64,000 nucleotides of DNA, from contig NZ_JBMNUS010000002.1 of NCBI RefSeq assembly GCF_050946405.1, forward strand, positions 545,395 through 609,394. Direction: 5' to 3'. Positions 55,263 through 63,425 of this stretch are shown here, piece after piece. Position 1 is the stretch's first letter, and every line of letters starts with the position of its first letter. The translations under genes and the position numbers were made by a program. Under the pieces are notes generated by a model, which saw only the letters and a program-made list of their open reading frames with translations, ran no database searches and was not told the origin of the DNA. The stretch comes from Pseudochelatococcus sp050946405 (GTDB lineage Bacteria; Pseudomonadota; Alphaproteobacteria; Rhizobiales; Beijerinckiaceae).

Positions 55263-56518
55263 CGCGCCAGCGCGCGGCACGCCACGCGGAAGGTGGCGCG
55301 CAGCCCCTTGGGGGTCCAGTCGAGGGTGATATCGCCTTCGAGCTGGCCCTTCACCGTGCGCTGGATCAGGACCGAACCGAATCCCGTTTCCGCCGGCGGC
55401 GCCGCGATGGCCGGACCGCCACTTTCCTCCCATGTCAGGATGCAGTCGTCGCCGTCCTCGCGCCAGCTCACGGTGACAAGGCCGCTGCCGGCCGACAGCG
55501 CGCCGTATTTCGCCGCGTTGGTGGCCAGTTCGTGCAGAATCAGCCCCAACGCCGTCAAGGCCCTCTGCCCGATGGACGGCACGCCGGGGCAAGGCGTTTC
55601 CGAAACGTCCAGCACCACCTGCTTGTCTTCGTCGCAATAGGGCGCGGCAATCACCTTCACCAGCGCGCCCAATTGCGCCGCAAGCGCCGCCTCCGCGGAA
55701 CGGTCGGCGGGATCGCGGGTTTCGGCCTCCTCGTCGCGGTGAGCGACGGGCTGCACGAGCGCCTGCGCCCGCCCCAGCGCCTCCAGCCGCCCGCGCACGT
55801 TCAGGGCCAGGTCCTGCGGCGTTTTCGCCGTGCGCGCGGAAGCGCTGATGAGACCGCTCGCCACGGTGAGAATATTGCTGATGCGATGACGCATCTCGCG
55901 CGTCAGCATCTCCTGCATCGCCAGCGCCTCCTTCAGCGCGCGCGCGTCGCGGATGATCTTGATGGCCACGCCGGCGAAGGTCGCCAGCTCCGTCAGCACC
56001 TGCGCGTCGCCCCCGTCGAAGCGGCGTTCCGGCGTATGGGAGATGACCCACAGCGCCCCCAGCGGCTCCTTGCCGCCCTTGTAGATGGGCACCAGAAGCG
56101 CCTCGTAGCTGACGATATCCGGCATGGCGTATTGCGCATAAAACTGCGCCGGCCAGGCGATCAGCACCGGCCCGCCCTCATCGAGACAGAGCCCGCAGGG
56201 GCTCGAATCGCGGGGCGTCGTGCGCCCGATGAACAGCGCGCAGGCCCCTTTCAGAAAATGCCAGCGAAAGACGTCGCCCTCCGGCGCATCGGGCTCATGC
56301 AGGCTGATACCCGCCGAATGCGCCTCGCTCACCTGCATCGCGAGCGACACGAGATGCGGCAGGAAAGCGTCGGGATATTCCAGCATCTGCCGCGCCAGAT
56401 CCTGAAGCGCCGCCGTCTCCATCCGCGGATCGGACCGCCGCCGCGGCCGCAAGGCCAGCTCCGGCGTGATGATGGCGCCCGTTCCAGGCGGCGGCGCGGA
56501 CGGGCTGTGCACTGACAT
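55259..56518 (-). CDS. GAF-domain sensor histidine kinase (HWE/HisKA_2 type)
   Basis: A 419-aa cytosolic kinase. A GAF sensory domain covers about 40-190 (GISLHEPDAPEGDVFRWHFLKG). The dimerisation/phosphoacceptor helix has His in EMRHRISNILTVASGLI at about 218-230, and the ATPase domain has the HWE-type N-box LHELATNAAKYGAL near 330, with GFGSVLIQRTVKGQ and the last strand TFRVACRALA. HWE kinases are frequent in alphaproteobacteria, often linked to the general stress response; no response regulator is adjacent. GGGGGAGGGAGA five bases upstream marks the start. The stop lies inside a repeat. Confidence 0.93.
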   Translation of the reverse strand: MSVHSPSAPPPGTGAIITPELALRPRRRSDPRMETAALQDLARQMLEYPDAFLPHLVSLAMQVSEAHSAGISLHEPDAPEGDVFRWHFLKGACALFIGRTTPRDSSPCGLCLDEGGPVLIAWPAQFYAQYAMPDIVSYEALLVPIYKGGKEPLGALWVISHTPERRFDGGDAQVLTELATFAGVAIKIIRDARALKEALAMQEMLTREMRHRISNILTVASGLISASARTAKTPQDLALNVRGRLEALGRAQALVQPVAHRDEEAETRDPADRSAEAALAAQLGALVKVIAAPYCDEDKQVVLDVSETPCPGVPSIGQRALTALGLILHELATNAAKYGALSAGSGLVTVSWREDGDDCILTWEESGGPAIAAPPAETGFGSVLIQRTVKGQLEGDITLDWTPKGLRATFRVACRALAR

Positions 56519-56699
56519 CGGCGTCTCCCTCCCCCGACGACGCACCGGGCGCGCCGGCCGGCATCATGCGAACCGCGCCCCGCCCGACACCGCGCCATAA
56601 CCGGCGATACAGACGGCGTTCAGTTCGACGACGCGGCATCCGCACCGTTCTGCTGCATTCCACCTCGCGCCATTTCGCAAGTCAAGTACGGAGGTATAG
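56519..56699. other. Intergenic, no gene seen
   Basis: About 180 bases between the histidine kinase start and the CDF transporter stop, both on the minus strand. It should hold the kinase promoter. No structure with a T run is seen. Confidence 0.45.
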
Positions 56700-58106
56700 T
56701 CACATCGATACTGCGTGAGGCAAGGACTGCCCCTCCGCTTCCGCCGCCGGCTCGGCGTGGCCGACGACACGCGCCACCTCCGGCATCGCCTGCCGCAACG
56801 CCCGCTCCAGATCGTCGACCCCGGCATGAACGGCGGCGATGTCGAGCGCCGGCGCGGCGCAGCAATGATAATTGACGACCAGCCCGCAGGCCGTCTCCCG
56901 CACGCGCACATGATGGATGTCGTGGATGACGCCGGTGCGGGCGGCATCGGCCCGCAGCCTCTCCGCGATGCGCGCCGCCACGTCCGGCGGGGCATCCTGA
57001 CCGTCGAGCGGTTCGATCTCCAGCGGCTCGATGTGGGTTTCCACCTCCGTTTCCGCGCCGAACTCCTCCCGCAGCGCGTTTTCGAGCCGGGTCGCCGCCG
57101 CATGGGCCATGCCCAGCGTCGTGCGGCCATCGATTTCCAGATCGAGGCTGATCGACAGCCGGCCGTTGACGTTCTGCACCGTGACATGATGAACGGGCAG
57201 ATGGCTGCGGTGCGCGATGAGGTTGACGCGCTCCTGCACGGTTTCGGAGCCGAGCTGGACGGGATTGGCCGTCACCGTGAATTCCGCCCGCTCCAGATCG
57301 TCGGCAAGCGCCTGGGCCACCCGTTTGCGGATGGCGGCCACGCGCTCCAGCGGCAGGGTGCGCGAGACATCGACGGCGATTTCCCCCAGCACGCCGGAGC
57401 CGGCCGGCCGCACGCGCACCTGCGCCACCGCGACGACGCCCGGCACGGCCTGCGCCACGCTCCGCACGCGCTCCGCGAGGCCCACCGGCGCGGTGTCGAG
57501 CAGATTGGCGATGGTGCGCCGCGCCAGCCCGAAACCGGCGACGGCGATGTAGGCGGAAACGCCGATGGCGATCAGCGCATCCGCCGCCTGGTAGCCGGCG
57601 GCCGCGAGCCCCAGCGCGATCAGCACGAATATGGAATTGACCAGATCGGACGAGAAATGCAGCGCGTCCGCCTCCAGCGCCTCGCTGCCGGTCTCGCGCG
57701 CGACGCGCTTCAGCGTCCACCAGCGCCAGCCGTCCACGAAGATGGCGACGACGAGGATGATGGCCGCCATCCAGTTCGGCTGCACCGTATCCTCGCCGGC
57801 GGACAGGCGCCGCACGCCCTCCACCGCGACGACGCCCGAGAGCAGGAACAGGAATGCCGTTTCGGCCAGCGCCGACATCGATTCGAACTTGCCGTGGCCG
57901 AAATGATGCTTGTCGTCGGCGGGCTTGTGCGCCTCGCGCACCGCGAGCCACGTCAGCGTGGTCGCGCCGATGTCGAGCAGGCTGTTGGCCGCATCCGACA
58001 ACAGGGCCAGCGAGCCCGTGGAAAACCCGCCGATCGCCTTGGCGACCGTCAGCACCGCGCTCACGAGCACCGACATGAGCGCGACGCGCTCCTTGCGCCG
58101 GTTCAT
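56700..58106 (-). CDS. Cation diffusion facilitator (CDF) metal exporter, long form
   Basis: A 468-aa CDF transporter with six predicted membrane helices in the first 210 residues and a long C-terminal region. Helix 2 has LLSDAANSLLDIG, so the two ligand positions are Asn41 and Asp45; helix 5 has ALHFSSD with His150 and Asp154. Asn at the first place differs from the DD-HD or HD-HD sets of zinc/iron exporters. After residue 220 come cytoplasmic dimerisation modules, apparently two or three in tandem, whereas typical members are about 300 aa. The start MNRRKERVALMSVL has CTGGAGG upstream. The metal is uncertain. Confidence 0.92.
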   Translation of the reverse strand: MNRRKERVALMSVLVSAVLTVAKAIGGFSTGSLALLSDAANSLLDIGATTLTWLAVREAHKPADDKHHFGHGKFESMSALAETAFLFLLSGVVAVEGVRRLSAGEDTVQPNWMAAIILVVAIFVDGWRWWTLKRVARETGSEALEADALHFSSDLVNSIFVLIALGLAAAGYQAADALIAIGVSAYIAVAGFGLARRTIANLLDTAPVGLAERVRSVAQAVPGVVAVAQVRVRPAGSGVLGEIAVDVSRTLPLERVAAIRKRVAQALADDLERAEFTVTANPVQLGSETVQERVNLIAHRSHLPVHHVTVQNVNGRLSISLDLEIDGRTTLGMAHAAATRLENALREEFGAETEVETHIEPLEIEPLDGQDAPPDVAARIAERLRADAARTGVIHDIHHVRVRETACGLVVNYHCCAAPALDIAAVHAGVDDLERALRQAMPEVARVVGHAEPAAEAEGQSLPHAVSM

Positions 58107-58130
58107 CGCCTCCAGATCGCGACCGCGACC

Positions 58131-58171
58131 GACGCTATTCGCGTGATGGTCCTGTCTGACGCTATTCGCGT
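58131..58171. repeat. Direct repeat upstream of the CDF transporter
   Basis: GACGCTATTCGCGT occurs twice, at 58131-58144 and 58158-58171, spaced 27 bases start to start. It lies 25-65 bases before the transporter ATG and could be an operator or a small duplication. Confidence 0.65.
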
Positions 58172-58284
58172 CATGGCCGCCATTCCCGCCGCGCATCGAT
58201 CATCTCCATCCCGCATTTGACATCGCGGATTGAAACCTGTTGGCTCATTGACGCATTGCGCGGGCGAACCGCGGCGACTGCGCA

Positions 58285-58314
58285 CACCTGCGATGCGTGA
58301 ACGCATCGCAGGTG
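58285..58314. promoter_or_regulatory. Perfect 13-bp inverted repeat
   Basis: CACCTGCGATGCG (58285-58297), loop TGAA, CGCATCGCAGGTG (58302-58314). It is in the region shared by the divergent CDF and glyoxalase genes, 59 bases before the latter. No T run follows, so an operator or an RNA structure is more likely than a terminator. Confidence 0.7.
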
Positions 58315-58372
58315 CAGGGCGCGTCATCGGCGGCGGCAAGTCAAGCGAAGATATCACAGGAGAGGAACGCTC

Positions 58373-58813
58373 ATGCGTTATGTCCACACCATGATCAGGG
58401 TGCGCGATCTCGACGCTGCGCTCGATTTCTACGTCAACAAGTTCGGCCTCGTGGAAACGCGCCGGGTGGAGAACGAGGCGGGCCGCTACACGCTCGTATT
58501 CCTCGCCGCGCCGGCGGATGTCGAATCCGCGCGCGAGCGGCGCTCGCCGGAGCTTGAGCTGACATGGAACTGGGACCCGGAAGACTATGCTTCCGGGCGG
58601 AGTTTCGGCCACCTCGCCTATCGCGTCGACGACATCTACGCCTTCTGCGACAAGCTCGCCAAGGCGGGCATCGTCATCAACCGCCCGCCGCGCGACGGGC
58701 GCATGGCCTTCATCCGCTCGCCGGAAGGCATTTCCATCGAGCTCTTGCAGGAGGGCGAGGCGCTGCCGCCGCAAGAGCCGTGGGCGAGCCTGCCCAACAC
58801 CGGCACCTGGTAG
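58373..58813 (+). CDS. gloA: Lactoylglutathione lyase (glyoxalase I)
   Basis: A 146-aa glyoxalase I that converts the hemithioacetal of methylglyoxal and glutathione to S-lactoylglutathione. The start MRYVHTMIRVRDLDAALDFYVNKFGL, TWNWDPEDYASGRSFGHLAYRVDDIY and IRSPEGISIELLQ are the family signatures; the His/Glu metal ligands are in VHTMIR, the LELT strand, GHLAY and IELLQ. AGGAGAGGAACGCTC upstream sets the start. It is divergent from the CDF gene. Confidence 0.95.
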   Translation: MRYVHTMIRVRDLDAALDFYVNKFGLVETRRVENEAGRYTLVFLAAPADVESARERRSPELELTWNWDPEDYASGRSFGHLAYRVDDIYAFCDKLAKAGIVINRPPRDGRMAFIRSPEGISIELLQEGEALPPQEPWASLPNTGTW

Positions 58814-58838
58814 GCGCGGCCCGGCAGGCGCCCCTGCG

Positions 58839-59123
58839 TCAATCGACGGCGAAGGGATCGTTTTCCGGCGTGATCAGCGGCCCGCGGCGGGACTGGCTGT
58901 ACTCTACCGCAGCCTGTTCCGGCGGGGGCCTGCCGACACCGCGCGTTCCGGTTTTCTGCGGGGGCGTCGCGCAACCGGCGAGCAATGCCGCCAATGCGCC
59001 GGCAACCAGCGCCGGCAGAACGCGGCGGGACGCTCCACGCGCTTTCACCATCGGCGCAATCCGGGTATGCGCGTGCCGGGTATGCGCGTGCCGGGTATGC
59101 GCATACGTTGTGTCATGCCCCAT
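58839..59123 (-). CDS. Small lipoprotein with a His/Thr-rich tandem-repeat N-terminus
   Basis: A 94-aa predicted lipoprotein. A strong Shine-Dalgarno AGGAGGAA eight bases upstream fixes the ATG at 59123 (MGHDTTYAHTR). Residues 7-22 are encoded by a 15-bp tandem DNA repeat and read as HTRHA units. The signal LPALVAGALAALLAGCATPP with lipobox LAGC follows at about 37-55, and a short mature part with Pro/Arg-rich sequence ends NDPFAVD. An ATG at 59051 (MVKARGAS) would give a normal-looking signal but has no ribosome site. Function unknown. It is convergent with gloA, 25 bases apart. Confidence 0.72.
   Translation of the reverse strand: MGHDTTYAHTRHAHTRHAHTRIAPMVKARGASRRVLPALVAGALAALLAGCATPPQKTGTRGVGRPPPEQAAVEYSQSRRGPLITPENDPFAVD
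59061..59105. repeat. 15-bp tandem repeat, three units, in the lipoprotein gene
   Basis: CCGGGTATGCGCGTG at 59061-59075 and 59076-59090, and CCGGGTATGCGCATA at 59091-59105. Unit length is a multiple of three, so copy changes would keep the reading frame. Confidence 0.88.
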
Positions 59124-59388
59124 AGTTTGCGTTCCTCCTGCCATGATCTGCTTTCCATGACCGAATCTTCATGACCGGCTTTTTCATGACCGGCCTTTCC
59201 GGTGCACAAAACTCCTTCCCCGTGCGCCGGGCCGATTCATTTCCCCGTGCGCAATACGGGCGCGTGGATATCATCGAACGGGCGAATCATCCATAGCCCC
59301 CTACGCATCGCGGCTTTCCGGGGCGGAACGCACGATCGTCAAACTGCCGAAACACACGGCGAAAACAAGACAAGACCAGGGAGAGACG

Positions 59389-60453
59389 ATGACCATAAGC
59401 CGGTTCGGCGAGATCGACGGAGAGAGCGTCGACGAAATCGACATTCGCGCACCCCAATCCGGCATCGAAGCGAAGGTCATGACGTGGGGCGCCGTGGTCC
59501 GCGACCTGCGGGTGCGGCTCGGGCACGGGCGATATCAGCGCGTGGTGCTCGGGCTCAACACCATTGAGGATTACGTCTCCCACTCGCCCCATATGGGCGC
59601 CATCGTGGGCCGCGTCGCCAACCGGATCGCCAACGGCCGCTTCACGCTCGACGGCCGCACCTGGACGTTGACGCGCAATCAGTCGGGCCGCCATACGCTG
59701 CACGGCGGCCGCGGCTTCGGAAACCGGCTCTGGCGGCTGGCCGCGCACGATGAATCGAGTGTGACGCTGACACTCGTCTCTCCTGACGGCGAGGATGGCT
59801 TTCCCGGCACGGTGCGGGTCGCCTGCACCTACCGTCTGCTCGATCCCGGCGTTCTGCGGCTGGAGCTTGAGGCCGCCACCGACCGGCCCACGCCGGTCAA
59901 TCTCGCCCATCACCCCTATTTCAACCTCGACGGCGAGCCGACGATCTTCAACCACCGCCTGAGCATCGAAGCCGATTTCTTCACGCCGACCGACGCGGAT
60001 CTCATCCCGACCGGCGCGATCGTGCCGGTCAGCGGCACGCCGAACGATTTCCGCGCCCACCGCACCATTCGTTTCCCGGACGCGAAAACGGGTGCGCCGG
60101 TGCATTACGACATCAACTTCGTGCTGCGGCGCGACCGGCTGGACTCCCCTCCCTCCGAATCGCCGCAGGACAACGCCCCGCCGCTTGCGCGCGCCGCGCT
60201 GCTCTCATCGTACATCAACAATGTGTCGCTTGAGGTATGGACGACGGAACGGGGCCTTCAGGTTTACGACGGCGGCAAGCTCGACGTGCCGGTGCCGGGC
60301 CTGGACGGCGTGAGATACGGCCCCGGCGCGGGCATCTCCCTTGAAGCCCAGAACTTTCCCGATGCGATCAACCAGCCCGCCTTTCCCGATCCGGTGCTGC
60401 GGCCGGGCGGCCTTTACCGCCAGATCACGGAATACCGTTTCTCGCGCCAGTAA
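59389..60453 (+). CDS. galM: Aldose 1-epimerase (mutarotase)
   Basis: A 354-aa enzyme that interconverts alpha and beta anomers of sugars. Features: GRVANRIANGRFTLDGRTW, HTLHGGRGFGNRLW, catalytic His in LAHHPYFNLDG and catalytic Glu in GISLEAQNFPDA near the C-terminus. GGGAGAGACG eight bases upstream supports the start. No sugar transport or catabolism genes are adjacent. The next features downstream are a tRNA and the integrated element. Confidence 0.95.
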   Translation: MTISRFGEIDGESVDEIDIRAPQSGIEAKVMTWGAVVRDLRVRLGHGRYQRVVLGLNTIEDYVSHSPHMGAIVGRVANRIANGRFTLDGRTWTLTRNQSGRHTLHGGRGFGNRLWRLAAHDESSVTLTLVSPDGEDGFPGTVRVACTYRLLDPGVLRLELEAATDRPTPVNLAHHPYFNLDGEPTIFNHRLSIEADFFTPTDADLIPTGAIVPVSGTPNDFRAHRTIRFPDAKTGAPVHYDINFVLRRDRLDSPPSESPQDNAPPLARAALLSSYINNVSLEVWTTERGLQVYDGGKLDVPVPGLDGVRYGPGAGISLEAQNFPDAINQPAFPDPVLRPGGLYRQITEYRFSRQ

Positions 60454-60512
60454 AAACCGACAGGCATTCCGCGCCGCCGTTTTCCACCGGTGGATAAAAT
60501 ACGCGGAAACGC

Positions 60513-60541
60513 TTGACGGACGATGCGGGCGCGTCTAAGTA
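60513..60541 (+). promoter_or_regulatory. Possible promoter ahead of tRNA-Gln
   Basis: TTGACG (60513-60518), 17 bases, TAAGTA (60536-60541). It lies about 97 bases ahead of the tRNA, with a short CGGGCGA/TCGCCCG hairpin in between, so the primary transcript would have a leader. Confidence 0.4.
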
Positions 60542-60637
60542 ATCCGCCATCGGGCGACGCACTCTGCATCGCCCGTTCGGGACCAATCAGGCGGTACGGT
60601 TTTTTGCCATATCACCTTTTTTGAAATGTCTCGTTGC

Positions 60638-60711
60638 TGGGGAATAGTTTAACGGTAGAACTGCGGACTCTGACTCCGTCAGTCCTGGTTCGAATCCAGG
60701 TTCCCCAGCCA
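60638..60711 (+). tRNA. tRNA-Gln (CTG anticodon)
   Basis: A complete 74-base cloverleaf including encoded CCA (60709-60711). The acceptor stem is TGGGGAA/TTCCCCA, the T arm is CCTGGTTCGAATCCAGG and the anticodon loop is CTCTGAC, reading codon CAG. The integrase gene starts 160 bases downstream, so its 3' part is the probable attachment site of an integrative element. Confidence 0.96.
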
Positions 60712-60763
60712 ATTCTCGTCAAATCCCCTGAAATGCTTGTTTTTTCGGACGTGCTGGATCCCG

Positions 60764-60794
60764 TTTTGGCATCAAGGAGGTCTGATGCCCAAAA
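60764..60794 (+). promoter_or_regulatory. Stem-loop exposing a Shine-Dalgarno site upstream of the integrase
   Basis: TTTTGGCATCA and TGATGCCCAAAA form an imperfect stem (one bulge) with loop AGGAGGTC. AAGGAGG (60774-60780) is four bases before an ATG at 60785 that opens an 8-codon frame, MPKTEAQR, stop at 60811. The stem thus covers the start codon. Confidence 0.6.
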
Positions 60795-60821
60795 CTGAGG
60801 CCCAAAGGTGAGGCCCATGCC
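60783..60821. repeat. Three 13-bp tandem repeats between tRNA-Gln and the integrase
   Basis: TGATGCCCAAAAC, TGAGGCCCAAAGG and TGAGGCCCATGCC follow each other without a gap. They may be integrase or excisionase arm-type sites, which are often direct repeats near attL. Confidence 0.65.
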
Positions 60822-60872
60822 GGTCGACGGCCGGGCGGCGCCTGCGGCAAAGGTCGAGGCATGCACGTCATG

Positions 60873-63059
60873 GCCGTGCGCTATCGCGTCGAGAATCTCA
60901 TCCGCCGTGGCAACATTTTCTATTGGCGTCCGCGCATCCCGAGTCGCTTCGAGGCCTGCCCGTCGGGAAGCCGGCTTGCGCTCAGTCTTCAGGTTTCCGA
61001 TCATGGAAGAGCGGAAATAATCGCCAGACGCCTCAACACGCTGCTGGCCAAACTGAAGTTCGGTCCGATGAGCAGAACAGTAACACGCGAGAATCTCCAA
61101 CGCCTGTGCGCGGCGGAGCGGGACGAAGAACTCGATCGCCAAGACGATCATGTCTTCGTTTCCCGCCGCCATGGCCGGGTAAATCAGATCCAGGACGTCG
61201 AGATGGATCTGGAAAACGCCTGGGCCTATCGGCTCATCGAAATGTTCGGCGCACAGGTATCCCTGACGCTCGCGGAAGGCTGCCCCGGCCGCAGCTATCT
61301 CCGCGCCAACGGCGTCCCGGAGGCCCACCAGGCCAACATCTTCCACAATTACAGCCAGTTGCGGGCGGAGTTCCTCTCCCGCTACGGCGCCAATGTGCTC
61401 GCGCGGAAGATGGCCGCCTTCGACATCGAGGACACCGCCATCAATCGGGAGAAGACGCTGCAGCACGTTGCACGCGGCCGCGCCGACGCCCTGATGGCCG
61501 TCGACGAACGCTACCCTTTCGCCGACAAGAGCCTCAGCGCGTTGACGGGTGGAACGGCTCCCGGCTTCGCCAGCGCTCCGGCCGCCGAGGAGGCTTCAAC
61601 CCCGCTTTCCCGGTCCCCTGCTCCGGCTGAATGCGAACAGGGAAAGGAGGCGCCCGCCGCTGCCGTACCGACGGCAGACGTGCCGATCCCGCCCGGCCGT
61701 CCCGACGCGGCCCCTGAAGCGATCGTGCTGGGCACGCTCCTTCCCGCCGGCCCCACGGGCGAGACCTCCCAGTCTGCCTCACCGATCCTCGTGGTCCGGG
61801 AGGCGGCCAACAAGGGCAGGCCGCTCCCGATCGCGGAGTTCATGGATATCTTCGAGAAGCTCGTCGCCAACAAGAAGCAGGACTGGACCGAGGAATCGGC
61901 GCGTGACGCACGCGCGCTGGTGAGCATTCTCGTCGGCGTCCTCCACGAACACGGCGTCGAGCATTCAGGCCAGATCACGCAGTATCACGTCGGGCAGCTT
62001 CGGCAGCACTTTCACGATATTCCCACCCGATGGGGCCAGAGCGCCCGCATGCGCGCCATGTCGCCTGCGGAACTCAGGGCGGAAGGCCGGCGTCTCGTGA
62101 CCGAATGGGAAGACGCGATGACCGATCCGCGGAAGGCCGAGGCGCTGAAAGACAAGAAGCCCGCCATCGGACTGCATGGCAATACGGTCCGCAAGCATTT
62201 CGCGAATCTCGGAACCTTCTTCCAGCATCTGAAGGCGAACGGCTACCAGATATTCGACTGGAGCTTCGATGGCCTGCGCCCCAGAAAATTGAAGCCCGGG
62301 GAGATCCGCCTTCAGCAATTCAAGCCGAAGCCCAACGATGTGCGGCCGATATTCTCGACCCCGATACACACGGGCTGCGCATCATCGGAGGACAGAGGCG
62401 CACCGGGATCGCTCGTCTACCATGACGCGCTTTATTACCTGCCCCTGCTCTACACCTATCTCGGAGCCCGACGCAAAGAGTTTGCGGGACTGGCGGTCGG
62501 GGATGTGTATCAGGCCGAGCACGGGTGGGTCATCGACCTTCGCCCCAATGCGTTTCGCAACCTCAAGAATCCACAATCCCACCGCCAGCTCCCCCTCCCC
62601 GACGAACTGATACGCCTCAATTTCCTGGAGTATCGGCAACAGATTGCCGAACTGGGCTATCAGGCCCTGTTCCCGGATCTGTTCTCCCACCTGACCAGGA
62701 ACGATCCCGGCGACCGCTTCTACGACGCGTTCGTGCCTCTCATGCAGACGGCCCTCGGCGATGAGCTGTGGAAGCGAACCCTGCACGCGTTGCGCCACGG
62801 CTTGTCCGACACGTTGAAGCAACGTGGCGTACCGCCCGAAATCATCGACGACATCACGGGACGCCTCAGCGAGGGCGAGACCAACACGCGCTACACCAAC
62901 ATCGCCGAGGTGCCGCTGATGCGAGACGCGCTCGCCAGATACCCGATCATCACGGACGATATCCAACCCAGACCGATCCGCCTGCTTCCATGGGTAAGGG
63001 CCAGGCAGCCGGCACCGTGGGCAAGGGCGTCACCCGGAGATGGCGGAAACCGGAAATGA
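60873..63059 (+). CDS. Large tyrosine-type site-specific recombinase (integrase)
   Basis: A 728-aa integrase (732 aa from an ATG at 60861). The N-terminus RYRVENLIRRGNIFYWRPRIPSRF resembles the DUF6538 module of large proteobacterial integrases. A helical part to about 215, then an Ala/Pro/Ser-rich linker (220-305), a SAM-like core-binding domain (about 315-440) and the catalytic domain (about 500-690) follow. Catalytic residues are visible: Arg533 in LGARRKEF, His638 and Arg641 in HALRHGL, and Tyr674 in TNTRYTN. It sits next to tRNA-Gln, as expected for an integrative element. The start is uncertain. Confidence 0.9.
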   Translation, partial: AVRYRVENLIRRGNIFYWRPRIPSRFEACPSGSRLALSLQVSDHGRAEIIARRLNTLLAKLKFGPMSRTVTRENLQRLCAAERDEELDRQDDHVFVSRRHGRVNQIQDVEMDLENAWAYRLIEMFGAQVSLTLAEGCPGRSYLRANGVPEAHQANIFHNYSQLRAEFLSRYGANVLARKMAAFDIEDTAINREKTLQHVARGRADALMAVDERYPFADKSLSALTGGTAPGFASAPAAEEASTPLSRSPAPAECEQGKEAPAAAVPTADVPIPPGRPDAAPEAIVLGTLLPAGPTGETSQSASPILVVREAANKGRPLPIAEFMDIFEKLVANKKQDWTEESARDARALVSILVGVLHEHGVEHSGQITQYHVGQLRQHFHDIPTRWGQSARMRAMSPAELRAEGRRLVTEWEDAMTDPRKAEALKDKKPAIGLHGNTVRKHFANLGTFFQHLKANGYQIFDWSFDGLRPRKLKPGEIRLQQFKPKPNDVRPIFSTPIHTGCASSEDRGAPGSLVYHDALYYLPLLYTYLGARRKEFAGLAVGDVYQAEHGWVIDLRPNAFRNLKNPQSHRQLPLPDELIRLNFLEYRQQIAELGYQALFPDLFSHLTRNDPGDRFYDAFVPLMQTALGDELWKRTLHALRHGLSDTLKQRGVPPEIIDDITGRLSEGETNTRYTNIAEVPLMRDALARYPIITDDIQPRPIRLLPWVRARQPAPWARASPGDGGNRK

Positions 63060-63277
63060 TTTCCGGAGGTCCGGATGAGACTGCGGCTGTGATGATGAGT
63101 GCGAAAGGGAAGCCCTGGGTGGTGCGTGATTGGGAACGCCAACCTTTGAAACAGTACGGCCCCTTCGATTCGAAGGAGGAAGCGGATATCCACAGCGATT
63201 TGAATGAACGGCCGACAGGGGGGATGACGGCGATGTCGATCACTCCAGTCCAACAGGGCCTACTTTCCCCGTGGTAA
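63056..63277 (+). CDS. Small hypothetical protein coupled to the integrase
   Basis: A 73-aa frame whose ATG overlaps the integrase stop (ATGA). It reads MISGGPDETAAVMMSAKGK, then WVVRDWERQPLKQYGPFDSKEEADIHSDLNE; the second part looks like a real amphipathic small protein. A second ATG at 63095 is possible. I do not recognise the family. Small genes after integrases sometimes encode excisionases or antirepressors, but there is no motif to say so here. Confidence 0.45.
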   Translation: MISGGPDETAAVMMSAKGKPWVVRDWERQPLKQYGPFDSKEEADIHSDLNERPTGGMTAMSITPVQQGLLSPW

Positions 63278-63425
63278 CGTCGTCCAACGGGTCGTGAGCT
63301 CAGGGTCCGCTTCCAGCCTGATCCGTCTAAAAGCAGACAGGCGGCTTACGGCCCTATGGCGCATCCGTGGTGAGGGCAATGTCGCTATTCAGACGAACTA
63401 CACCGGAGCGTCCGCCCAGATCGGA

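Noticed and set aside
62768..63055. Upstream extension of the small frame at 63056
   Set aside because: It overlaps the integrase catalytic domain in another frame and is Arg/His-rich.
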